Both the position numbers and the translations under genes were made by a program. DNA of 64,000 nucleotides. Origin: Streptomyces sp. NBC_01288 (GTDB lineage Bacteria > Actinomycetota > Actinomycetes > Streptomycetales > Streptomycetaceae). The DNA lies in contig NZ_CP108427.1 of NCBI RefSeq assembly GCF_035982055.1, positions 744,001 through 808,000 on the forward strand. The letters are read 5' to 3'. Under the pieces are notes generated by a model, which worked only from the letters and a program-made list of their open reading frames with translations, was not told where the DNA came from and did no database searches. How positions within the stretch are numbered: the first letter of the stretch is position 1; every line of letters begins with the position of its first letter. Positions 24,220 to 33,249 of the stretch are shown in pieces.

Positions 24220-25623
24220 TCAGTGGTTCGAGGTGAGCGACGAACCGTCGTCGGCCCCGTTGCCGGTGTCCTGGCCGGTGCCGTTCTGGTCCGCGCCGGT
24301 GCCGGTGCCGTCGGTCGCCGACGGGTCGACAGCGCCGGACTGGTCACCGGTGCCGTCGGTCGCGTTCGGGTCCACGGCGCCGGACTGGTCGCCCGTGCCA
24401 TCGGTCGCGGACGGGTCGGCGGCGGTGGCCGACGGGTCCGCCGTGGCGGTGTCGTCGCCCGCACCAGCGCCGGCGCCGGCGTCGCCGAGGGTGGCACCGG
24501 TCGCGGTGAGCGCGGCGGTGACCGGCTGGAAGAAGGTCTCGCCGCCGGCGGTGCAGTCGCCGCTGCCGCCGGAGGTGAGGCCGACCGCGCCGCCGTCCTG
24601 GGTGAAGAGCGAGCCGCCGCTGTCACCCGCCTCGGCGCAGACGTCCGTCTGGATGAGGCCGTTGACGGTGTCGACACCGTTGGGGTCGGTCTCGCTCTGG
24701 AAGTTGACCGTCGCGTCGAGCCCGGTGACCGAGCCGTCGTGCAGACCGGTGGTGGAGCCCATCCGGAAGACCTGGGTGCCGACCGTGGCGTCCTCGGCCT
24801 GGGTGATCTGGACGGTCTGGCCGTTGCCGACGTTGACGTCGCTGGTGGTCTGCGTGGCCGGGTCGTCGTACTTCACGAGGGAGAAGTCGCTGACGGGGAA
24901 CGTGGCCTGGTCGACCGTGGCGATCGGCTGGCCGTCCTGCGAGTCGGACCACTGCTTCGCCGCGACACCGCAGTGTCCGGCGGTCAGGAAGGCGGGGGTG
25001 CCGTCGCTCGCGGTGACGTTGAAGCCGAGGGAGCAGCGCACGCCGCCCTGGTCGGTCTGGGCGAAGATCGCGTCACCGCCCGATACCAGCGTCTTGAAGG
25101 AGCCGGCGGTCTTCTTGACGGTGGCCATGCTCGTGCCGAGGCTCTTGACCGTCGACAGCACGGTGTCCCACTTGGTGCCCGTGACGGTGCTGTCGGCGAG
25201 GACCTGGATCTTGTTGGTCTTCGGGTCGACCGACCAGGCGGTGCCGGGGACGGTCGCCTTGGTCTTCAACACCTGGGCGGCGGCGGTGAGTTCGGCGGTG
25301 CTGTTCTGCACCTCGCGCACCTTGGCGCCGGCCTTCTCCGCCTGCACGACCACGTTGTTGTTGTCGCCCGAGATCACGTTGACGACGAGCTGCTGCGTGG
25401 CGCTGTCGTAGTAGGACCCGGCGAAGGCGTCGCCCAGCAGTCCGGCGATCTGCGAGGAGAGGTCGGAGGCGCCCGTCGCCTTGAGGGTCTTGGGGGTGGC
25501 GGCGCCTGCCGAGTTGTCCTGGGACGCGTTGGCGTTCGGCAGCAGGATCGCCGCCGCTCCGAGAGCAGCGACACCTCCGACGGCTATGACGGCCTTGCGC
25601 TTCGGAATTCGCTTGTGACTCAA
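24220..25623 (-). CDS. Secreted streptogrisin-like serine protease (S1E) with repeat tail
   Basis: 467 residues. Signal peptide at 1-34 (KRKAV basic start, hydrophobic core, cleavage near ANA), an alpha-lytic-protease-type pro-region (about 50-200) and a chymotrypsin-fold catalytic domain (about 205-385) with LTAGHCG (His), SDFSLVKYDD (Asp) and AEAGDSGGSLF (Ser). Paired cysteines are present. Residues about 385-467 form an acidic Ser/Thr/Gly tail with three copies of a 15-residue unit (DPSATDGTGDQSGAV). The start is TTG at 25623 with AGGAGG nine bases upstream. It is made as a zymogen and exported; the pro-region is removed after folding. An SSI inhibitor gene lies 13 kb away. Confidence 0.93.
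   Translation of the reverse strand: MSHKRIPKRKAVIAVGGVAALGAAAILLPNANASQDNSAGAATPKTLKATGASDLSSQIAGLLGDAFAGSYYDSATQQLVVNVISGDNNNVVVQAEKAGAKVREVQNSTAELTAAAQVLKTKATVPGTAWSVDPKTNKIQVLADSTVTGTKWDTVLSTVKSLGTSMATVKKTAGSFKTLVSGGDAIFAQTDQGGVRCSLGFNVTASDGTPAFLTAGHCGVAAKQWSDSQDGQPIATVDQATFPVSDFSLVKYDDPATQTTSDVNVGNGQTVQITQAEDATVGTQVFRMGSTTGLHDGSVTGLDATVNFQSETDPNGVDTVNGLIQTDVCAEAGDSGGSLFTQDGGAVGLTSGGSGDCTAGGETFFQPVTAALTATGATLGDAGAGAGAGDDTATADPSATAADPSATDGTGDQSGAVDPNATDGTGDQSGAVDPSATDGTGTGADQNGTGQDTGNGADDGSSLTSNH
24296..24420 (-). repeat. 45-bp in-frame tandem repeat in protease tail
   Basis: Three near-identical 45-bp units encoding DPSATDGTGDQSGAV, DPNATDGTGDQSGAV and DPSATDGTGTG. Likely to vary in copy number between strains. 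Confidence 0.75.
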
Positions 25624-26404
25624 ACTGCTCGACCTCCTGGGGACCGGGGTCTGTGCCGCCGGGGTGGCGGCTTATGGGGGGGGCGCCTGGATGCCCGTTG
25701 ATACGCACGTGTCACGTGGGCCGTTCAATTCCGTTTCTCAACTTCCTTTGCGAAACCAGGAATCGGCCATGTGCAAGCCCTGACCCGATGCGGGTACGAA
25801 GGGCTGCGGGCCAGTGCCCACGGCATATCGGCCGCTGTCCGTCCGGCGCGCGGCGAGCGGGCGGATGTCTTGATCGAATCGGTGCCGCTCAAACCTGCCT
25901 GTGCGGGTGGGCAGTTCACAGACTCCCGGTCCGCCACCGGTCCACTCCCGAACCGACACGGACGGCGATCGGTCGGCAACGGTCCGTCGAGAACAGCGGA
26001 CAGAATCCTCGCTTCAGGGAATCTGCACAGCGCGTACCCAACGAAGTCACCGGTCTCCACGGATCTGCACATGCACACGCCCCCTGCAACGCCTTTGGTG
26101 GGGAGTGCCCGATTCCGCTTCGGTGCCGCAAGGCCTCCCGCGGAACGATGCCGTGCAGCGTGTGAAGAAGTCGCCGACACCTCGTGCCCACGCCTGCACG
26201 GTTCGGGGCTCCTGGGGCTCAAGTGCCCTGGTGGGACGGGAGTTTGATTGGCTGCGTCCACCCGCCGCGTGCTTTGATCCATCGCACCGCAGGGGCCACG
26301 AGGGCTCCGGAAACGGCGCCCGGCGCCTGCGGTCGCGGCCGTCGTCTGTCCCCAGAGGGGGCCGCTCCCCCCTTGTGAATATCCATATGAAGGGAAGTTC
26401 CCCC
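25624..26404. other. 780-bp gene-free region between protease and GG-peptide genes
   Basis: Frames here lack codon bias on both strands and GC is lower than in neighbours, so I call no gene. It holds the promoter of the protease (minus strand) and of the GG peptide (plus strand). CACGTG occurs twice at 25706-25718, separated by one base. A possible promoter for the peptide lies around 26245-26280 (TTGATTGG, then TGCTTTGAT), but spacing is not convincing. The long leader may carry regulation of the peptide gene. Confidence 0.5.
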
Positions 26405-26620
26405 ATGAACTCCACCCCCCAGGTCCAGACCGTCGAGATCTCCGACGCCGAGCTCGACAACGTCTCCGGTGGTCTGTCCGTGAACGCCCTTGGCACCGTC
26501 ACCAACCTGGTCGACGGCGTTGTCCCGGTCTCCGGCCTGGTCGACTCGGTCATCGGCACGGTCGAGGGCACCACCGGCCTGAACGTGGCCCCGGTCACGG
26601 GCCTGGTCGCCGGTCTCTGA
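26405..26620 (+). CDS. Double-glycine-leader secreted peptide (bacteriocin-like or structural)
   Basis: 71 residues. The leader, 1-23, ends ELDNVSGG, the classical double-glycine processing site; the acidic helix EISDAELDNV is typical of substrates of C39-peptidase ABC exporters. The 48-residue mature part has no Cys, Lys, Arg, His, Trp, Tyr or Phe and is built of Val, Leu, Gly, Thr, Asn, Ser and a few Asp. It shows a loose repeat (NLVDGVVPVSG, GLVDSVIGTV, TGLVAGL) that looks amphipathic and amyloid-, surfactant- or bacteriocin-like. ATG at 26405 follows GAAGGGAAG; an ATG six codons earlier lacks a ribosome site. A strong terminator follows, and export genes start 228 bp on. Function unknown; not a known family to me. 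Confidence 0.85.
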   Translation: MNSTPQVQTVEISDAELDNVSGGLSVNALGTVTNLVDGVVPVSGLVDSVIGTVEGTTGLNVAPVTGLVAGL

Positions 26621-26637
26621 CCGCACCTTGTTCCACC

Positions 26638-26690
26638 GAGTCCCGGAGCCGTTTCCCGGCTCCGGGACTCTTGGATGCCCCCCTTTTTTT
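26638..26690 (+). terminator. Strong intrinsic terminator after the GG peptide gene
   Basis: Perfect 13-bp stem (26638-26650 with 26658-26670), a 7-base loop, then a run ending in seven T (26684-26690). One of the few classical T-tract terminators in this window. It separates the peptide transcript from the export genes, allowing far higher expression of the peptide. Confidence 0.88.
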
Positions 26691-26703
26691 GGGGCTCGGT
26701 TCA

Positions 26704-26800
26704 CCTCCGGGGCGCCAAAGCCTGTGTCGAGTGCCCGACCGTGCTCGACCCTTCGGGCCTCCGCGCGCTCGAACTCTCGACACAGGCGCGCCCCTTCGGC
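26704..26800. repeat. Dispersed 97-bp palindromic repeat, copy 2
   Basis: Second copy of the element at 21893-21989 (88 of 97 identical). Inner arms CTGTGTCGAG (26722-26731) and CTCGACACAG (26776-26785) are perfect reverse complements; GGGGCGCC and GGCGCGCCCC extend the stem outward. It lies 47 bp before the HlyD-like start codon, just as copy 1 lies just upstream of a gene. Confidence 0.85.
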
Positions 26801-26847
26801 TCACTCGCCGGGCCAGACAACAGCGCCTTCGCAGGTGAGGGAAATTC

Positions 26848-27654
26848 GTGCAGTTCCGCCAACAGGCCCTCGCCAAGCTCCAGTCGCCCGAAGAGCTCGA
26901 TCTTCCGGTGCGCTTCGCGCGTCCCCAGGGCTGGCTCGTGCTCTCCGTGACGGTGATGGTCGTGGCCGCCGCGTCCGTGTGGGCGGTGACCGGTTCGGTG
27001 GCGTCGACCGTCAGCGCGTCCGCCATCCTCACGCACGGGGAGGGCAGTTACATCCTGCAGAGCCCCGTGGCCGGACAGGTCACCGCCGTCCTCGCGGAGG
27101 AAGGCGAACGGCTCCCCGCCAACTCGCCCGTCCTCAAGGTCCGTTCGAGCGACGGCGACTCCGTCGTGCGCACGGTCGCCGCGGGCCGGATCACCGCGCT
27201 CGCCGCCACCATCGGCCAGATCATCCAGACCGGCGCGAACGTCGCCGCCGTGGAGAAGGTCGCGCACGCCACCGACCCGCTGTACGCGACGGTGTACGTG
27301 CCCGCCGAGAACGCGGCCTCCATCCCCGCGAACGCCGCCGTCGACCTGACCGTGTCGTCGGCTCCGACGCAGACGTACGGCGTGCTGCGCGGCCAGGTGA
27401 AGGCGGTGGACCGGTCCGCCGAGTCGGCGCAGCAGATCTCCGCGTTCCTCGGGGACAGCCAGCTCGGCGAGCAGTTCACCAAGAAGGGCCGGCCGGTGGC
27501 CGTGCTGGTGAAGCTCGACAAGTCGGCGCGGACGAAGAGCGGTTACAAGTGGTCGTCCCAGGACGGACCCCCCTTCGCCCTCACCTCCATGACCATGGCC
27601 TCGGCCTCGATCCGGCTGGCCGATCAGCGCCCCCTCGATTGGCTGCTGCCATGA
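26848..27654 (+). CDS. HlyD-like membrane-fusion protein of an NHLM-type peptide export system
   Basis: 268 residues. One membrane helix at about 28-50, then a biotinyl-lipoyl-like hairpin region (ILQSPVAGQVTAVLAEEGERLPANSPVLKVRSSDGD) and beta-barrel segments. It resembles the small HlyD-family subunits that accompany NHLM bacteriocin ABC transporters; these have a short coiled region, fitting a single-membrane host. GTG start at 26848 with GAGGGAAA upstream; ATGA overlap with the C39 transporter gene shows tight coupling. It probably forms the extracellular side of the exporter for the GG peptide at 26405. Confidence 0.85.
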   Translation: MQFRQQALAKLQSPEELDLPVRFARPQGWLVLSVTVMVVAAASVWAVTGSVASTVSASAILTHGEGSYILQSPVAGQVTAVLAEEGERLPANSPVLKVRSSDGDSVVRTVAAGRITALAATIGQIIQTGANVAAVEKVAHATDPLYATVYVPAENAASIPANAAVDLTVSSAPTQTYGVLRGQVKAVDRSAESAQQISAFLGDSQLGEQFTKKGRPVAVLVKLDKSARTKSGYKWSSQDGPPFALTSMTMASASIRLADQRPLDWLLP

Positions 27655-29873
27655 GCCCCGCACAGGACACCCGTTCGCGCCGCCGCTCCGCCCCGCCGAA
27701 ACGCCCGGTCCCCAAGGGCCGTGCGAAGACGGTCCGTTCACCCACCGTCCTCCAGATGGAGGCCGTCGAATGCGGCGCCGCCTCCCTCGCGATGGTCCTC
27801 GGCTTCTACGGCCGCCACATCCCGCTGGAGGAACTGCGCATCGCCTGCGGCGTCTCCCGGGACGGCTCGCGCGCCAGCAACCTCCTCAAGGCGGCGCGCA
27901 GTTACGGCCTCACGGCCAAGGGCATGCAGATGGACACGGCCGCCCTCGCCGAAGTGCGGTCCCCCGCCGTCCTGTTCTGGGAGTTCAACCACTACGTCGT
28001 CTACGACGGCATGGGGCGCCGCCTCGGCCGCCGCGGGGTGTACATCAACGACCCCGGAAAAGGTCGCCGGTTCGTGCCCATGGAGGACTTCGACGCCAGT
28101 TTCACCGGTGTCGTCCTCGTCATGGAGCCGGGCGACGGTTTCGAGAAGGGCGGCCGCAAGCCGGGTGTCCTGGGCGCGATGCCGGCCCGGTTGCGCGGCA
28201 CCGCGGGCACGATGCCCGCCGCCGTTCTCGCGAGCCTGCTGCTGGTGCTGGTCGGCGCGGCGATGCCCGCGCTCAGCCGGACCTACATCGACATGTTCCT
28301 GATAGGCGGTCAGACGTCCCTGCTGGGCGTCCTGTTCGCGTCGATGGGCACCTGCGTCCTGCTCACACTGGCGCTGACCTGGCTGCAACAGGCGAACCTG
28401 CTGCACGGCCGCATCATCTCCTCCACCCTCTCCAGCGCCCGCTTCCTGCGTCATCTGCTGCGGCTGCCGGTGACGTTCTTCTCCCAGCGCAGCCCGGCCG
28501 ACCTGGTCCAGCGCCTCCAGTCGAACGACGCCGTCGCCGAGACCCTGGCCCGCGACCTGTCGGCGGCGGGCGTGGACGCGGTGGTCGTGGTGCTCTACGC
28601 GTTCCTCCTCTATACGTACGACCCCCAACTCACGTACGTGGGCATAGGTGTTGCCCTGCTGAACGTGGTGGCGATGCGGGTCGTCATCCGGCTGCGCGCG
28701 ACCCGTACCGCGAAGCTGCGCGCCGACAGCGCCCGGCTCACCAACACGGCATACACCGGGCTCCAGTTGATCGAGACGATGAAGGCGACCGGCGGTGAGG
28801 ACGGCTACTTCCGCAAGTGGGCCGGGCAGCACGCCACCACCCTGGAGGAACAGCAGCGGCTCGGGGTGCCGAGCGCCTGGCTGGGCGTGGTCGCCCCGAC
28901 GCTCGCCTCGCTCAACAGCGCGCTGATCCTGTGGATCGGCGGTATGCGGGCGGTCGAAGGGCACATCTCCGTAGGCCTGTTGGTCGCCTTCCAGGCGCTC
29001 GTCACCCGCTTCACCGCGCCGATCACCCGGCTCAACGGCGTCGCGGGCCGCATCCAGGACTTCGCCGCCGACGTGGCCCGCCTCAAGGACGTCGAGAACT
29101 TCCAGGCCGATCCCCTCTACTCCCGTGCGGGCGGCGCCGATTCGACCCGTCGGCTGCAAGGGCACGTCGAGCTGGAGAACATCACCTTCGGCTACAGCCC
29201 GCTCGACAAGCCGCTGCTCACCGGCTTCGACCTGACGGTCGGCCCGGGTCAGCAGGTGGCGCTGGTCGGCGGCTCCGGCAGCGGCAAGTCGACGGTGTCC
29301 AGGCTGATTTCGGGCCTCTACACGCCCTGGGAGGGCGTGATCCGCATCGACAACCACCGGCTGGAGGACATCCCGCGCGGCGCCCTCGCCGCCTCGGTCT
29401 CGTTCGTCGACCAGGACGTGTTCCTCTTCGAGGGCTCGGTCCGCGACAACGTGGCGCTGTGGGACCCATCGATCCCGGACGAGGCCGTGACGGACGCGCT
29501 GCGGGACGCCGCCCTGTACGACGTGGTCATGCGACGGCCCGGCGGCATCCACAGCCGGGTCGAGCAGGACGGCCGCAACTTCTCCGGCGGTCAGCGTCAA
29601 CGCCTGGAGATCGCACGGGCGTTGGTGCGCAGGCCCAGCATCCTGGTGCTGGACGAGGTGACGAGCGCCCTGGACGCGGAGACCGAGCTGGTCGTGATGG
29701 ACAACCTGCGCAAGCGCGGCTGCGCCTGCGTGGTGATCGCCCACCGGCTCAGCACCGTGCGCGACAGCGACGAGATCGTCGTCCTCGAACACGGGACGAT
29801 CGTGGAACGCGGGCGGCACGACGCCCTGGTGGCGGCCGGCGGCGCGTACGCCACGCTGGTCAAGGAGCGCTGA
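27651..29873 (+). CDS. C39 peptidase / ABC exporter (NHLM-type, first transporter subunit)
   Basis: 740 residues in order: C39 peptidase (about 30-165), six-helix membrane domain (about 185-470) and ATPase (about 500-740). Peptidase catalytic residues are all present: Cys41 (EAVECGAASL), His114 (FNHYVVYDG) and Asp134 (YINDPGKG). ATPase motifs: GGSGSGKST, FSGGQRQR and ILVLDEVTSALD. It should cut a leader after Gly-Gly and pass the mature peptide across the membrane; the only obvious GG substrate here is at 26405. ATGA overlap with the HlyD-like gene before it; one base separates it from the next transporter gene. Confidence 0.95.
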   Translation: MSPAQDTRSRRRSAPPKRPVPKGRAKTVRSPTVLQMEAVECGAASLAMVLGFYGRHIPLEELRIACGVSRDGSRASNLLKAARSYGLTAKGMQMDTAALAEVRSPAVLFWEFNHYVVYDGMGRRLGRRGVYINDPGKGRRFVPMEDFDASFTGVVLVMEPGDGFEKGGRKPGVLGAMPARLRGTAGTMPAAVLASLLLVLVGAAMPALSRTYIDMFLIGGQTSLLGVLFASMGTCVLLTLALTWLQQANLLHGRIISSTLSSARFLRHLLRLPVTFFSQRSPADLVQRLQSNDAVAETLARDLSAAGVDAVVVVLYAFLLYTYDPQLTYVGIGVALLNVVAMRVVIRLRATRTAKLRADSARLTNTAYTGLQLIETMKATGGEDGYFRKWAGQHATTLEEQQRLGVPSAWLGVVAPTLASLNSALILWIGGMRAVEGHISVGLLVAFQALVTRFTAPITRLNGVAGRIQDFAADVARLKDVENFQADPLYSRAGGADSTRRLQGHVELENITFGYSPLDKPLLTGFDLTVGPGQQVALVGGSGSGKSTVSRLISGLYTPWEGVIRIDNHRLEDIPRGALAASVSFVDQDVFLFEGSVRDNVALWDPSIPDEAVTDALRDAALYDVVMRRPGGIHSRVEQDGRNFSGGQRQRLEIARALVRRPSILVLDEVTSALDAETELVVMDNLRKRGCACVVIAHRLSTVRDSDEIVVLEHGTIVERGRHDALVAAGGAYATLVKER

Positions 29874-29874
29874 G

Positions 29875-32691
29875 ATGACGTCCGTTCACGAGGGCGACCT
29901 GGTCCTCGGCGCGCTGGGAAACCTGGGCACGCCGATCGACTGCGCCGGGTTCAACCGCCTCGACCTCGAAGGCCCGCAGGTGCTGTGGCTGGTCGCGTCG
30001 GGCGCCATCGACCTGTTCGCGGTGGACGCCGTACAGCAGGGGCACTGGCACCACCTCGGCCGCCTGGAGGCGGGCTCGCTGCTGCTCGGCCCGGTCACCG
30101 GGCCCCAACACACGCTGGTGGCACGCCCGTTGCGGGACTGCGTGGTGCGCCGCATCAACCTGCGCGAGCTGTACCAGGCCGCGGACACCCAGACCTGGTC
30201 GTACGACGAGTACGGCAACCCCCAGTACGTGCCGCCGACTTCGAGCCCGCTCGAATACGCCCTCGCCCTCGGTGTCGGCCGCGGCCTCTCCATCCTCTTC
30301 CAGGCCCCGATGGCCACCGAACGGGCCGCGGCGCCCACCGACGACGACGTCTTCTGGATGCAGGTCCCCCCGGGCAGCGTGCAGTACGGCTCGATGTACG
30401 GCGCGGAGGCCGCCGCCGACCTGTTGATGGATCCGGCTGTCTGGCAGGGCATGGTCGACCAGCAGTACCGGCTGCTGTCCACGCTGGACAAGTGGATCGA
30501 GCAGCTGGAGCGCACCCACGAGACCCGAACCGCCGCCGGAATCAAGGCCGGTGAGGCGGTGCGCGCACAGGCCGACCGGACGCTGCTGGCGTCGATCGGC
30601 AAGTCCTCGGCCCGGCGCACGACGGCCGCGGATGCCGACGCGTCGTACGCGGCCTGCAAGTTGGCCGCCGAGGCGGGCGGTCTCACCCTCGCCGAGCCCG
30701 CGCAGAGCGGCAGCGAGAGCGACCGCCTCGACCCGGTCGAGCGCATCGCCCTCGCCTCCCGGGTCCGGGTGCGTGCCGTACGGCTCGACGGCCGCTGGTG
30801 GCGGGACAACGTCGGCCCGCTGGTGGGCCATCGGGCACTGTCCGGGGCTCCGGTCGCACTGCTGTGGCGGCGTGGCGGCTATGTCGCCGTGCATCCGGCG
30901 ACCGGGCGCGAGACACCGATCGAGAAGGCGAACGCGGAGGAGTTCGAGCCGCGCGCGGTGATGTTCTACCGCCCGCTGCCCGAGCGGCGACTCAGCCCGT
31001 TCGGGCTGCTGCGCTTCTCCATGCAGGGCACCGCCAGCGACCTGACGAACCTTCTCATCAGCGGGCTGGTGACCGTCGCCATCGGGGCGTTGGTGCCGAT
31101 CGCGACGGGCAAGGTGCTCGGCGAGTTCGTGCCGAAGGCGCAGACGAACCTGATCGTCCAGGTCTGCCTGGCGGTGATGATCACCAGCGTGGTGGCGGCG
31201 GCCTTCATGCTGCTGGAGAACCTCACCATCCTCCGTCTGGAGGGCCGGATCGAGGCAACGCTCCAACCGGCGGTCTGGGACCGGCTGTTGAGGCTCCCGA
31301 CGAAGTTCTTCACCGAACGCTCGACGGGCGAGCTGGCGAGCGCGGCGATGGGCATCAGCTCAATTCGCCGTCTGCTGGCGGGACTTGGACCCGTCGTCGC
31401 CCAGTCGGTGACGGTCGGCGCGATGAACCTGGGCCTGCTGTTCTGGTACAACCCCTCGATGGCGCTCGCGGCGATCGGCATGCTCGTCGTGATCGCGGCC
31501 GGGTTCCTGGGCCTCGGCCTGTGGCAGGTGCGCTGGCAGCGCAAACTGGTCGTGCTCAGCAACAAGCTGAACAACCAGGCGTTCCAGACCCTGCGCGGCC
31601 TGCCGAAACTCCGCGTCGCGGCGGCCGAGAACTACGCCTACGCCGCCTGGGCCTCCGAGTTCGCCCGCAGCCGCGAACTCCAACAGCGGGTCGGCCGGAT
31701 CAAGAACCTCACCACGGTCATGGGCGCGGTGTACCTGCCGGTCTGCACCCTGCTGATGTTCATGATCCTCGCGGGCCCGGCACGCGGCTCGATGTCGGCG
31801 GCCTCCTTCCTCAGCTTCAACACCTCGGTGACGATGCTGCTGACCTCCGTCACCAGCCTCACCGGCGCCTTCGTCTCCGCGGTCTCCGCGCTCCCCCTCT
31901 TCGAGGAGATCAGGCCGGTCCTGGACGCGGCCCCGGAGGTCCGCACCGCGAGCACCCGCCCCGGCCAGCTGTCCGGCGCGATCGAGGCCCGCCGGGTCTC
32001 CTTCCGCTACGCCGACGACGGCCCCCTCGTCCTCGACGACGTCTCCTTCAATGTCCGCGCGGGCGAGTTCGTGGCGATCGTCGGTCCCAGCGGCTGCGGC
32101 AAGTCCACCCTGCTCCGTCTCCTCATCGGCTTCGACAAACCGGTCTCCGGCAGCGTCCTCTACGACGGCCAGGACCTGGGCGCCCTCGACCAGTCGGCGG
32201 TGCGGCGGCAGTGCGGGGTGGTGCTCCAGCACGCGCAGCCGTTCACCGGTTCCATCCTGGACGTCATCTGCGGCGCCGAGCCGTTCACGCCCGAGGAGGC
32301 GATGGCGGCGGCCGAGATGGCGGGGCTCGCCGAGGACATCAAGCGGATGCCGATGGGCCTGCACACGATCGTCGCGGGCAGTGGCGCGGTGTCGGGCGGC
32401 CAGCGTCAACGCCTCATGATCGCCCAGGCGTTGATCCGCCGACCGCGCATCCTCTTCTTCGACGAGGCGACCAGCGCCCTGGACAACGAGACCCAGCGCA
32501 CGGTGATCGAGAGCACCAAGGCCCTCAACGCCACCCGGATCGTCATAGCGCACCGCCTGTCGACCGTGCTCGACGCGGACCGCGTCGTCGTCATGGAGGA
32601 CGGCAAGGTCGCCCAACAGGGGCCGCCCGCACAGCTGTTGGCGGACACGGGCGGACGGTTGCACGAACTGGTACGGCGGCAGATGGCGTGA
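29875..32691 (+). CDS. NHLM-type ABC transporter, second subunit with long N-terminal domain
   Basis: 938 residues. About 400 N-terminal residues are not membrane or ATPase: a cupin/cyclic-nucleotide-like start (LWLVASGAIDLFAV, LEAGSLLLGP) then a helical part and a degenerate peptidase-like segment (about 310-370, HRALSGAPVALLWRRGGYVAVHP). The membrane domain is about 390-660 and the ATPase about 690-938: GPSGCGKST, VSGGQRQR and ILFFDEATSALD. This layout matches the ATP-binding partner of NHLM bacteriocin exporters. It starts one base after the previous stop and probably forms a heterodimer with the C39 transporter. Confidence 0.92.
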   Translation: MTSVHEGDLVLGALGNLGTPIDCAGFNRLDLEGPQVLWLVASGAIDLFAVDAVQQGHWHHLGRLEAGSLLLGPVTGPQHTLVARPLRDCVVRRINLRELYQAADTQTWSYDEYGNPQYVPPTSSPLEYALALGVGRGLSILFQAPMATERAAAPTDDDVFWMQVPPGSVQYGSMYGAEAAADLLMDPAVWQGMVDQQYRLLSTLDKWIEQLERTHETRTAAGIKAGEAVRAQADRTLLASIGKSSARRTTAADADASYAACKLAAEAGGLTLAEPAQSGSESDRLDPVERIALASRVRVRAVRLDGRWWRDNVGPLVGHRALSGAPVALLWRRGGYVAVHPATGRETPIEKANAEEFEPRAVMFYRPLPERRLSPFGLLRFSMQGTASDLTNLLISGLVTVAIGALVPIATGKVLGEFVPKAQTNLIVQVCLAVMITSVVAAAFMLLENLTILRLEGRIEATLQPAVWDRLLRLPTKFFTERSTGELASAAMGISSIRRLLAGLGPVVAQSVTVGAMNLGLLFWYNPSMALAAIGMLVVIAAGFLGLGLWQVRWQRKLVVLSNKLNNQAFQTLRGLPKLRVAAAENYAYAAWASEFARSRELQQRVGRIKNLTTVMGAVYLPVCTLLMFMILAGPARGSMSAASFLSFNTSVTMLLTSVTSLTGAFVSAVSALPLFEEIRPVLDAAPEVRTASTRPGQLSGAIEARRVSFRYADDGPLVLDDVSFNVRAGEFVAIVGPSGCGKSTLLRLLIGFDKPVSGSVLYDGQDLGALDQSAVRRQCGVVLQHAQPFTGSILDVICGAEPFTPEEAMAAAEMAGLAEDIKRMPMGLHTIVAGSGAVSGGQRQRLMIAQALIRRPRILFFDEATSALDNETQRTVIESTKALNATRIVIAHRLSTVLDADRVVVMEDGKVAQQGPPAQLLADTGGRLHELVRRQMA

Positions 32692-32715
32692 CGGGTCGAC
32701 CGGGCCCGGGATGCG

Positions 32716-33243
32716 TCAGTCCAGGCCCGGCACGACAGCGCCGGAGGGAACCCCGGCCGCCAAGTAGCCGTCGTAGAACGCCTTCCAGGGCACACCTGCG
32801 CCGGTGTGCGGACCCTCTACGGCCTCACCGCGAGCCTTCGCGTCGAGCGCGGCCAGGCAGACCTCCCAGCCGGCACCGTTGCGGGACGCGGTGTTCTCGG
32901 CGCTCAGGACATTGGTGAGCGTGAAGCGGGTGCGCTTCTCCTCGATCTCCTCCAGGTCGAAGTGCAGTTCGTCACCGCCCCATTCGAAGGACAGATGCCG
33001 GGGTGCGTCGACGGCGATGACCCGGCCGGTCGACTCGGGCATGTTGGGGTCGCCGCTGAAGGTGACCGTGCCGCCGGGGCGCAGGTCGAACTCGGCCCGC
33101 GAGGGGAACCATTGGGCGAGTTCGTCGGGGTCGGTCACGAACTGCCAGACGCGGTCGAGGGGTTGGTCGTAGGTGCGGCTGAAACGGACGGCGGGGCGAC
33201 CGTCGTCCAGGGTCAGATACGTGCCGGTGAGGTCGACGGACAT
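32716..33243 (-). CDS. SRPBCC / AHSA1-like domain protein
   Basis: 175 residues of the START-like fold: FSRTYDQPLDRVWQFVTDPDELAQWFPSRAEFDLRPGGTV at 20-60, FEWGGDELHFDLE, TRFTLTNVL and GWEVCLAALD. Such proteins bind small hydrophobic ligands; none of the residues assigns a ligand. It follows the ArsR gene by 6 bp in one operon, the common ArsR-AHSA1 pair that often controls itself. Confidence 0.9.
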   Translation of the reverse strand: MSVDLTGTYLTLDDGRPAVRFSRTYDQPLDRVWQFVTDPDELAQWFPSRAEFDLRPGGTVTFSGDPNMPESTGRVIAVDAPRHLSFEWGGDELHFDLEEIEEKRTRFTLTNVLSAENTASRNGAGWEVCLAALDAKARGEAVEGPHTGAGVPWKAFYDGYLAAGVPSGAVVPGLD

Positions 33244-33249
33244 GGCGGA

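Noticed and set aside
24220..25623. Protease and SSI inhibitor treated as a dedicated pair
   Set aside because: They are 13 kb apart and the Lys P1 does not specifically match a streptogrisin-type site; kept only as a possibility.
25653..26282. Several 150-185-codon frames on both strands in the long gap before the GG peptide
   Set aside because: They overlap each other in different frames, lack third-position G/C preference and resemble no family.
26628..27650. Continuous frame joining the region after the GG peptide to the C39 transporter, giving a much longer protein
   Set aside because: It runs through the terminator, the 97-bp repeat and the HlyD-like gene in another frame; the ATG at 27651 with ATGA overlap is the natural start.
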